Assembly: GCA_030248195.1 (NCBI GenBank) | Contig: JASAND010011460.1 | Span: 16,772 to 80,771 of the forward strand | DNA: 64,000 nt | From: Trissonchulus latispiculum | Lineage: Eukaryota > Nematoda > Enoplea > Enoplida > Ironidae | Direction: 5' to 3' | Shown here: positions 56,221-64,000 of the stretch, piece after piece | Numbering within the stretch: the stretch's first letter is position 1 | How the letters are laid out: each line of letters opens with the position of its first letter | Made by a program: the position numbers and the translations under genes | The notes under the pieces: generated by a model | What the model was told of the DNA's origin: nothing | Seen by the model: the letters and a program-made list of their open reading frames with translations, nothing else | Database searches by the model: none

Positions 56221-57737
56221 TGAAAATTTTAAGGTTTTAAGCCATCATTTGGCTCTGCAGTGGGAGTCAAAGTTGTCATCCGTTTCTGCTTTTCTTATTT
56301 CTCAAGGACAAAAACAGCACTGTTTTGAATGAACTGGAACTCAAACCACTAAAACTGAAAACTTAAATTGAAACTAAAGTCAATTACTGAAATAACACTG
56401 GGTTTGAACCAATATTTGTTGAACTATAACTGTTGCATTCTGATCACTCATCTGATCTTGATCTGATCTGATCTTGACTGCAGTGACCACCAATCGCCTT
56501 TTAGTATTGTTTAAACATTTTGATAAGATTAAACATGGAAAATTGGTTCGATAGTGTGTAGCAATATATGCAGAATCTCGCTTGAATTCGCGAAGGCAGG
56601 AACGTGTGGAATTAACTAAACAGTGTTGAATGTATACAATTTATTCTCAAACATTATTACAGTTGTAAGCTTTAACAGCTGTTGATTCGAAGCAGTTTAC
56701 AGATTTTAGAAAGTTTCAAGTCTCATCCGAGGTTTCGTCGAGGATTTGAATTCCCTCAATTTGACTCCTCCAAGTACCTATTCTGACTAGTAATGCCTTT
56801 AAGCAATATCCTTAAATGATTTCAACATTGTAGGTTTAGGTTGAAATCAGGGTTCAGACGACTGAAGGCAGACATCTTGCCCACTAAGACTTGCATACAG
56901 CGACCCACTTGGTTGATCCAAAGTTCTGAACTGTAACTGCTAAATAACTCCGAACTGTGAAACTAGTTTATTAATGTGAAAAGCAAATTTGGTGGACATG
57001 CTAGAATCAAGCTGTACACTGCGTTTGGGTTCATAAAGTTGGAGCTGTTCTGTCTGACTGGTATTCTGAGTTTGAATACGATTCTGCGTAGTTTACAAAC
57101 TGTATTGTGTCTATGTTAATTAGATGTTTTTACAGCAATTAGTCTTTGATTTTTCTGCATGTACCTGTACCTGAACCTGTATTCGATATTGTGCTCATCT
57201 TTGGAGCGTGATGACTTGACGTTTGAATTTTGCTGCGTATTCTTTGTTTTGCAAAAATATTTGCCACGGCATAAGGAGATCTTAAATAACCATAAACTTT
57301 CGTTGTATTGCTGAATTTTACTACATTTGATGGTTATAATAACTTCGGTATTCTTGAAGGGAGGGCCTAGGATGCGTATCCTCATTTAGTCAATTCCCAA
57401 GTTTGTCACCTCCCAGTTAGTCAACTCTACTCTCATCCTAATACTTAGTGTCGACCCAGTTGGTCAATTTTATTCAGTGAATCCCCACTATGCCCACCCT
57501 TTTATCATATCTCAATTTGTCAACTTCAAGTTTGAAATTTGTAACATTTTAGACTGTGTGGTAGCAAAACAAAAGCGTAAATTGCAAATACGTTTATATC
57601 TCTTGGTTTAGTTCCACCCTTCCACCCTTCCATAGTTAATCGGCATAATACTTGTTATATCTTAATTCTACTGCTGTTTTGCTGTGTAAAAGGTCACGAT
57701 GATAAAGAGTGACCTGATAAAAAGCCATGACCACCAG
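56221..57737. other. Gene-free stretch
   Basis: Short frames only. The 89-codon minus-strand frame at 57385-57116 is not recognised. Confidence 0.4.
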
Positions 57738-57941
57738 TTAACAGACTTGCAACCTATGGCATTTCAAAAATCGGTTAAGATTTAGCGAGGTTAGACTACT
57801 TTTAAGCGTTGGAGCATAAGTACTATTAATCAGATTCGAGGGCAGCAAATTCCATGTTCTGTTTACAAATTTACGGCAGTCAAGACGCGGTTGTGTTACA
57901 AAAAGCTTTTGGTTTTGCCACCAAGTAACGACACTTAGCAC
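57738..57941 (-). pseudogene. LINE 3'-end fragment
   Basis: About 65 minus-strand codons contain FVNRTWNLLPSNLINS and LKSSLTSLNL, matching the C-terminal signature of LINE ORF2 (VNVWNSLPGDVVNS and FKNSLATCN in the intact copy). The N-terminal remainder is absent, as usual for 5'-truncated copies. Confidence 0.7.
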
Positions 57942-58214
57942 TTAAAAGAAAAAATATAATCCATTACGTTTCCTTTCATTTCTAAATATTCCTAATTCTC
58001 CACGTTCTCCTCTAATAATATTATAGTGGATCTCCCTGCTCCCTTCTTCCATTTCTCTCCCAGTTGCTGTTGTCATGGGTCTGCCAATTTAAAAATAGTA
58101 GCATTAAAAATGCATGCGATTTCACTTTAGTTCCCTCCAATTGTGCCACTTTAACTAAAATAAACATATTTGCCAATCACGCATGGGCAATGCCTGCACA
58201 ACTCCTGCACATGT

Positions 58215-58615
58215 GCAGGCTAGGAAAAATTTACCCCCGCGCAGTGCACAGCAAAAATTTTACCCCGCGCAGTAAAATTTTTACCCCGCGCAGAAAAGCA
58301 CCTGAAGATTTTATCCCGAGCAGCAAATTATTATCGCCATGCAACAAAATTTTTACCCCGGCACAACAAGCGCATCAAACTTTTGTCCCGCGCAGTAAAC
58401 GTTTTACCCCTCGCAAGAAAGTGCCTCAAGATTTTATCCCCGCGCAGCAAATTTTTATCGTCGTGCAACAAAATTTTAATCCCTGAAAGCGAATAAAGAT
58501 TTTATCCCGCGCAATAAAATTTTTTCGTCAGCGCAACAAAGCGCATCAAAATTTTATCCGCGCAACCAAATCTTTACCCCCGCGCAACAGCTTCAAGCAT
58601 CAAGAGTTTATATAT
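58215..58615. repeat. Minisatellite, CCCGCGCAGTAAAATTTT units
   Basis: About a dozen imperfect units of 20-40 bp, each with a CCCGCGCA(G/A) core and an AAAATTTT(T)A segment. Translation of the plus strand gives a KIFTPRSK-like repeat (58064-58486), an artefact of the array. It lies about 0.7 kb upstream of the intact LINE. Confidence 0.8.
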
Positions 58616-58779
58616 ATTGTGCAAAAATAGTTTTACCCTCACGCAACAAAGGGTGGTAAAGTTTTATTTCGCGCATCCCAAATTTTTACACCAAATTGTA
58701 AATTTTTCCAATTTTATAAAATTGTATAAAATTTTATACCGGGCAACAAAATGGTCTCAAAATTTCTTGGTCGGCTTCG
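58616..58779. other. Decayed continuation of the minisatellite
   Basis: A/T-rich sequence with a few more CGCGCAACAAA-like and TTTTACAC-like remnants, ending at CGCCCATGGCGCG. Confidence 0.4.
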
Positions 58780-59110
58780 CCCATGGCGCGTTTTCCATTA
58801 CATTTATTTAATTTAATTTAAATCTTATGTAATAAGTTTCGCGCCTGCCTGACCATTGCAATCCTTTGGAAAATTTTGCGCCGTCGGCGCGTTTTCGTTT
58901 ACTTTTCCTTCTAAATGTTCGCGCCGCCGGCGCGTTTTCCATTACATTTCTGTAAAAAACTACTGCATTTTCCATTACATGTACTCCATGATTTTTGGAC
59001 CTGTGGTGTGTTTTAGTTTTCATTTCATTTAAAACTTTTCAAGCCATCGGCGTTTTTTGCTTTACATTTCTTAAAAAATTTTGCGCCTTTGGCGCATTCT
59101 CCTGTAGCTT
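58780..59110. repeat. Tandem GCGCCGNCGGCGCG palindromes ahead of the LINE
   Basis: About five units at 50-70 nt spacing consist of AAATTTTGCGCCGTCGGCGC or GCGCCGCCGGCGCG followed by TTTTCCATTACATTT. They end about 200 nt before the LINE ORF1 start. Tandem units in front of a LINE may be its 5' UTR/promoter monomers, or a separate satellite into which it inserted. Confidence 0.65.
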
Positions 59111-59307
59111 AAGTTGGTTTTAACCCATTTGATTCAGGTTGCTGTGAACGTCACCAAATCATTTCAAAATCGTCATTTGGAATTGCATTTCTGCTTCAAA
59201 ACAGATTTTGGATTGTATCCAGTTTTGTATTCAGTTCACTGGCAGCCTGGGTCGGTTTTGTGTTTCAGTTTAATTCGATAGTGATCTTTTGCCTTCTGTT
59301 ATTCATC

Positions 59308-60177
59308 ATGGAATGTAGCGCAGCTGATAATTGCATCCATACTATCTCCTTGATTGGTGAGAAGGACCATCAACTGAAGTGTGCCTTTTGCCTCCGATCC
59401 TGGCATGCTAAATGTGCCGGCCTTCCAGATGCTTCATATAAGAAGTGCGATGTCAATGCTCTTGCTTTGTTGGCCCGCACCTTTTTCTGTGACGATTGTA
59501 AGACCAGAATCGCTGCATTGCTGAGTAATTCTGCTGACACGTCGCCGTCCAATCCTGTATCCTCTGATCTGTTGGGGGACTCTGTTGTTGGGTCTGTGAT
59601 TTTGCAGTTGCAGCAGACGTGCCAGGACCTTGCAAAGCGAATTGAGCAATTGGAGAAGCAGCCATGTGGTCCAAATTTGGATCAGGTTAAGGTGGAAGTG
59701 GCCGAACTGATGGAACGGGAATCGAAAAAGGGCAGGATTGTTCTTTTTCAGCTGCCGGAGCCAACGGGAGAGAATGGTGCAAACTTGTCTTTGGCGGAGG
59801 CAAGACAGAAGGACAAGGACGAGGTCAGTGAACTGTGCGATAAAATGGGAATTCCTGAAAACGACATTGAGTATATTTTCCGTGATGGCTCGAAACGAAC
59901 AGATGGAAAACCGCGCATTTTGAAGGTAAAGTTGAGTAATCCGGAGTCTACCTCTATATTTAAGCAACAGTGCATGGAACAACGTCGAGCGAAGAATTCC
60001 TGGTCGAAGATTTGGTGCCGGGATGATCTGACGAAGAGACAGCGTGACGCAGATATTGCTTTACGTGATAAATTGACGGAACTACGGAAGGAAATCCCCG
60101 ACGCCGTAATTCGATCTGGAAGATTCTACGATAAGAAGACGAAGCGCCTTGTTCCCGATAATCTTTTACCGAAATAG
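59308..60177 (+). CDS. LINE ORF1 protein with PHD-like zinc finger
   Basis: Nucleic-acid-binding ORF1 protein, 289 residues from the first ATG (MECSAADNC); an upstream extension without ATG is open back to 59260. The N terminus is a C4HC3-like finger: early Cys residues, then CAFC, WHAKC and CDDC within about the first 75 residues. A coiled-coil-prone segment follows (LQQTCQDLAKRIEQLEKQ), which may drive trimerisation. The C-terminal half contains KIWCRDDLTKRQRDADIALR and ends GRFYDKKTKRLVPDNLLPK. PHD-type ORF1 proteins are known from CR1-, L2- and Daphne-related LINEs. It acts in ribonucleoprotein assembly for retrotransposition. It ends at TAG (60175-60177) in the same frame as ORF2. Confidence 0.85.
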   Translation: MECSAADNCIHTISLIGEKDHQLKCAFCLRSWHAKCAGLPDASYKKCDVNALALLARTFFCDDCKTRIAALLSNSADTSPSNPVSSDLLGDSVVGSVILQLQQTCQDLAKRIEQLEKQPCGPNLDQVKVEVAELMERESKKGRIVLFQLPEPTGENGANLSLAEARQKDKDEVSELCDKMGIPENDIEYIFRDGSKRTDGKPRILKVKLSNPESTSIFKQQCMEQRRAKNSWSKIWCRDDLTKRQRDADIALRDKLTELRKEIPDAVIRSGRFYDKKTKRLVPDNLLPK

Positions 60178-63030
60178 GAACTCGCGCCCCACCCACATGC
60201 AAATGCAAATGTTGAGAATGTTATTAGTTGTTGGCTTTTTAATGCAACCTCCCTGAGGAACAAAATTGATGAGCTTAAGTGTTTATTGAATTTATCACCA
60301 AAAAAGCCAAAGCTAATTTTTGTAACTGAAACCTGGTTAAACGATGAACATTATGATAGCGAAGTTAATATAACCGATTACGCTCTTTATAGACATGATC
60401 GGAGGGACAGACAAGGAGGAGGAGTTGCGGTATATGTGGATTGTGAATTACCCAGTAAATTGTGTTCAGATTTAAATGATGTTGATTGCGAGATTGTGTG
60501 GGTTGATGTAAATATCTTGAATGTTGTATATCGTTTTGGTACTGTATACAATGTACCTAATAGCAGTGTTGACGGTGTGAATCTAGTTGTACGAAATATT
60601 GCTTTAGCTTGTAGCACTTGTGTTAACTGTTTCGTAATGGGTGACCTGAATTTTCCTAAAATCGATTGGAACATCCCAATAAGTAGGGGACCTGAAAGTG
60701 AAAAGGTTTTCCTAGATTTTATGGTGGAGCAAGGCTTTAACCAATTTGTTTATGTTCCTACTTATATTGATCCTCCATATAATACGCTTGATCTTGTATT
60801 TGGGCCGACTCCGTTTTCTGTTAGTAATGTTGACACCTTACCCCCTATTGGAAATACACATCATAACACAGTTACTTTCGAAATTCCCGTTAAGAAGTTT
60901 GCAAAAGAACCCACTCCATCGACTAGAGAATTTAGTCGAGCCAAATTTAATGACATTGCTGTTTTCCTTGATGCCATTGATTGGAATTTTGTCTTTAGTA
61001 ATTGTGTAGATGTGGAAGATTACTGGAGAGAATATATGAATGTATTAACCGAAGCTGTAGTTAATTTTGTGCCGCTAAAAAATGCTAAGGCGTCACGCCA
61101 TCCTTATCCAATCACAGCTGCTACGGTAACTTCAATACACAGGAAACGTCGAGCATGGCGTAAATTTAAAGCTAATCCAACGGTTGCAAACAGACGTTCA
61201 TTTGTTACGGCTCGAAATTCTCTCAGGTTTAGACTTTTTCAGGATCAAATAAATTATGAACACCGATTGTCTGCTACACAAAACATTAAAGCTTTTTATG
61301 GCTATATAAACAGAAAACTTAATAACAGAGAATCTGTTCCAACTCTTGTGGATTCTGATGGTGTACCCGCTAGCAGTTCATTGGATAAAGCAGCGTTATT
61401 GAGTGAACAGTTTTCCTCAGTTTTTGTAACAGACAATGGCAGAATACCTGGTGTTCCTGTAGTGAATCGTGTTGATGTATCGACATTCAGTTTTACGGTT
61501 GTTGATGTGTATAATGTACTAAAGGCTAGACCGAACAAGTTCAGTTGTGGTCCAGACGGCATCCCACCTGTATTTCATAAACGACTAGCTGCTCAGCTCG
61601 CCTATCCGTTATTTTGCATCTTTCAACAGTCTGTTAACCAGTCAAAACTTCCGAAAATTTGGAAAACCGCAAATATTTGTCCAGTATATAAGCGAAAAGG
61701 GAAAACTAGTGATCCTGCATCTTATCGTCCTGTTAGCCTCACAGTGGATGCTTGTAAATGTCTTGAACAAATAATAAAAAATTTCTTAACTATCACTCTA
61801 GAGCGGAATAATAGCTTTTCAAGGAACCAACATGGATTTATGAAACGAAAGTCTACCCTTTCACAGCAGTTGGAATGTTGTGCAGATTATATGGATGCTA
61901 TTGAAGATGGAAAGTGTACACATGTTGTTTTTTTGGACTTGTCTAGAGCATTTGATACTGTGTCCCATTCTAAATTATCGAAAAAACTGGAAACGTTTGG
62001 TATTACTGGTGAAATCGGAAAGTGGATAAATGATTTTTTAAACGGAAGAACACAACGGGTTTTAGTAAATGGTGTATATTCTGAGGAATCTTTGGTGAAA
62101 AGTGGTGTACCCCAGGGATCAGTACTTGGTCCACTATTGTTTCTGTTGTACATAAACGACGTCGATAAAGTTGTAAAATTCTCTAAAATTAAACTATTTG
62201 CAGACGATATTAAGCTGTATAAGACAGTTAAAAATTGGTACGATCCTTGGCTTTTACAATTTGATCTTGAAAGCTTAAGTAAGTGGTTTGATATGTGGCA
62301 GCTAACTCTTAGTGTTCCTAAATGTCTCGAGTTTCGTATTGGTAAATGTGCCTGTTTGTTGACGTGCTCTATTAATGATGCAGTGTTAGCTCAAGTTACT
62401 AGTGTTAGTGACTTAGGTGTGGGGTATAGTAGTAATTTGGAATTTTCTGATTACTGTAATAAGTTGAAAAAGAAGTCCTTACAGAGATTGAATTTGTTTA
62501 AGCGTAGTTTCGTTAACAAAGATAGGGATTTTCAGATAAAAATGTATAAAACGTATATTCGACCCATGCTTGAGTATTGTACACCTGTTTGGTCACCTCG
62601 CTTTCTAAAGGACATTGACACGATAGAATCAGTTCAGAGGAGATTTACTAAATATGTTAGAGGCATGTATGAATTGCCTTACCATGAGCGTTTAAAAAGA
62701 TGTGATCTTGAATCATTGGAACTTAGGAGATTGTATGCTGATTTAATACTGGTATATAAAATTGTTAACAATGAAATATGTATTGACTTTGACCGTTTCT
62801 TTGAGTATTCTCAATATGCTGGTACTAGAGGGCATGATCGGAAGCTTTACCCTAAACGCTGTCGTAAACTTAAAACTATGTCTTTCTTTTCAAACCGAGT
62901 TGTAAATGTTTGGAATTCCTTGCCTGGTGATGTTGTTAATTCACCCAGTGTCAACCAGTTCAAAAATTCATTAGCAACCTGCAATGTTGTTACATCATTT
63001 CTTCAAGGGCGCGCCTTACGAGAGACTTAG
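60178..63030 (+). CDS. LINE ORF2: APE-type endonuclease and reverse transcriptase
   Basis: The frame is open directly from the ORF1 stop; the conserved N terminus (WLFNATSLRNKIDELK) begins before any usual start codon. Counting from the TTG at 60286 (914 residues), the endonuclease shows TETW with Glu15, the GGGVAVYV strand, GDLNFP around 119-124 and a histidine-containing THHNTV in place of SDH. The reverse transcriptase shows ANICPVYKRKGK near 461, SYRPVSLT, FLDLSRAFDTV near 548, GVPQGSVLGPLL near 606 and the catalytic FADD near 638. The C terminus carries VWNSLPGDV near 877. It nicks target DNA and primes reverse transcription there. The first in-frame ATG (60637) lies after part of the endonuclease, so ORF2 probably depends on readthrough, reinitiation or a non-AUG start. 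Confidence 0.9.
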   Translation, partial: ELAPHPHANANVENVISCWLFNATSLRNKIDELKCLLNLSPKKPKLIFVTETWLNDEHYDSEVNITDYALYRHDRRDRQGGGVAVYVDCELPSKLCSDLNDVDCEIVWVDVNILNVVYRFGTVYNVPNSSVDGVNLVVRNIALACSTCVNCFVMGDLNFPKIDWNIPISRGPESEKVFLDFMVEQGFNQFVYVPTYIDPPYNTLDLVFGPTPFSVSNVDTLPPIGNTHHNTVTFEIPVKKFAKEPTPSTREFSRAKFNDIAVFLDAIDWNFVFSNCVDVEDYWREYMNVLTEAVVNFVPLKNAKASRHPYPITAATVTSIHRKRRAWRKFKANPTVANRRSFVTARNSLRFRLFQDQINYEHRLSATQNIKAFYGYINRKLNNRESVPTLVDSDGVPASSSLDKAALLSEQFSSVFVTDNGRIPGVPVVNRVDVSTFSFTVVDVYNVLKARPNKFSCGPDGIPPVFHKRLAAQLAYPLFCIFQQSVNQSKLPKIWKTANICPVYKRKGKTSDPASYRPVSLTVDACKCLEQIIKNFLTITLERNNSFSRNQHGFMKRKSTLSQQLECCADYMDAIEDGKCTHVVFLDLSRAFDTVSHSKLSKKLETFGITGEIGKWINDFLNGRTQRVLVNGVYSEESLVKSGVPQGSVLGPLLFLLYINDVDKVVKFSKIKLFADDIKLYKTVKNWYDPWLLQFDLESLSKWFDMWQLTLSVPKCLEFRIGKCACLLTCSINDAVLAQVTSVSDLGVGYSSNLEFSDYCNKLKKKSLQRLNLFKRSFVNKDRDFQIKMYKTYIRPMLEYCTPVWSPRFLKDIDTIESVQRRFTKYVRGMYELPYHERLKRCDLESLELRRLYADLILVYKIVNNEICIDFDRFFEYSQYAGTRGHDRKLYPKRCRKLKTMSFFSNRVVNVWNSLPGDVVNSPSVNQFKNSLATCNVVTSFLQGRALRET

Positions 63031-63814
63031 TCTTGTGCGTGCTCTATCCTTATTGTTGCTAAAATTAAGCAAAACTCGCACTCTTTCTCTCTTTTATTTG
63101 GGGGGGGACCCACCTCATTTCTTATATATGGCATGGCGGATTTTATACTGTTTAGAATCTACTGTAGATCGTGTAGTACGCTTACGAGCTGGAAGGGCTT
63201 TCTTGCTGGTAGCGTATATATATAGTTCCTCTTGAAGTCGGCCCTATGACTTGTCATTGTATAAAACGATTTTTTTTCATAAATAAAGGCGGGGAAAGCG
63301 CCAGAAAAGATAATGAATGAATGGCTTGCATACATGCATAGCGTTGACTATACATATATGCTTTCAGGCATGCCACGTTCCTCCATTAAAAGAGAAGCCC
63401 CTGCAGCAAAGCTCTATTTGTCATCCCTAATCATCAGGATGAACGGATGGCAAATAGATTATATACGGTTCTCTTACGCATCTCATTTATAAATACTGTA
63501 CTCATGTATACGTATATATATACATATATATGTACTTTTTGTTTTATAAATACTTGGTTTTGCTGCAGCTCTTTTATGGTGGGTAAGCACATATGGGTAG
63601 GTAGACAGGGCGTGGTATGCCGACGCCAAAGGGGAGCTGAGACGAGGACATGCTGTGCATGTCAAGGCAAATCACTTTGAAATTTCGGCATATATACACA
63701 TATATGTACGTGATATGAAGTTCTTAAAAATGCGTCAGCATCTTTATTATTAATTTTATCTTTCGGATATATGAACGATGAATTCCAGTATATACATAAA
63801 ATGGCTTTTTGACT

Positions 63815-63850
<36 letters not shown>

Positions 63851-64000
63851 TAATATATATATTTATATGATTCTGTATGTGAAAACCCCGTGTTATATAT
63901 CTTATACACAAACTTTTCTTATATAATTTTTCTTCGTAACAGTTTTTCTTTTCTTTTTTTACATTTTTTAAAAAGGTTAATAGGTGAAATTCTCCTTTAG
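63031..64000. other. LINE 3' UTR, then AT-rich flank with TA microsatellites
   Basis: The LINE 3' UTR runs to about 63323. Beyond it are short ACATATATATG-type alternating purine-pyrimidine runs (63500-63530 and 63685-63705) and a long TA tract at 63815-63842. No gene is seen. Confidence 0.6.

Larger units (their letters stand above)
59260..63323 (+). mobile_element. Apparently intact CR1/L2/Jockey-like LINE
   Basis: The element has ORF1 with a PHD-type finger, ORF2 with endonuclease and reverse transcriptase, a G-tract-containing 3' UTR with AATAAA at 63282-63287, and an end in an AATG microsatellite (63312-63323) typical of CR1/L2-type tails. No frameshift is seen; the only stop between the ORFs is a single TAG. 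The 5' boundary is uncertain and may lie in the repeats upstream. Confidence 0.85.

Noticed and set aside
58064..58486. 140-codon frame with KIFTPRSK-like repeats
   Set aside because: It exactly follows the nucleotide minisatellite; unit lengths are not consistently multiples of three and the frame is lost at both ends.
59434..60208. Minus-strand frames of up to 182 codons opposite LINE ORF1
   Set aside because: They are antisense shadows of ORF1, which has clear zinc-finger and coiled-coil features on the plus strand.

Overview
The window looks like an AT-rich, repeat-dense stretch of an invertebrate animal genome. The reasons are intronless seven-transmembrane receptor genes with AATAAA-type poly(A) signals, non-LTR and LTR retrotransposon genes, a Maverick/Polinton-type integrase fragment and many inverted-repeat DNA elements. 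There are no bacterial-style operons. The receptors carry NRF in place of DRY, and usually NPTFR at the TM7/helix-8 boundary, which recalls nematode Srx/Srsx-type chemoreceptors. A nematode, possibly of an early-branching (enoplean) lineage, is therefore my best guess, but it is not proven from sequence alone.

The main resident genes are six members of one receptor family. Four are intact single-exon genes: 6746-7735 (-), 24184-25182 (-), 38723-39712 (-) and 54943-55929 (+). One is full length except for a single in-frame TGA (33496-34467, -), and one is a clear pseudogene with several frameshifts (19258-20199, -). Two close pairs stand out: the genes at 6.7 kb and 38.7 kb, and those at 24.2 kb and 33.5 kb. 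Each pair also shares some flanking sequence, so the cluster appears to have grown by local segmental duplication. The 54.9 kb gene is the most divergent intact member.

Mobile DNA fills most of the rest. At 59.3-63.3 kb lies an apparently intact CR1/L2/Jockey-like LINE whose two ORFs are in the same frame, separated by one TAG. Two degraded LINE 3' ends lie at 49.1 and 57.7 kb. At 12.2-14.4 kb there is a broken Ty3/Gypsy-like element with Gag, a CCHC knuckle and a tRNA primer-binding site. At 28.5-31 kb a Maverick/Polinton remnant is split by a 1.5-kb inverted-repeat element flanked by a 7-bp duplication. Between 20 and 53 kb there are many foldback or MITE-like elements. These include two TTAA-flanked elements with matching termini, one of which carries a nested 592-bp palindrome with a perfect 8-bp target duplication.

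The remaining intervals (about 1-6.7, 14.4-19.2, 26-28.4, 36.7-38.7, 42.6-44.1, 46-47, 52.6-54.9 and 56.2-57.7 kb) hold only short unsupported ORFs, minisatellites and diffuse repeats. Everything here was read by eye. Family placements above the level of visible motifs need a profile search.
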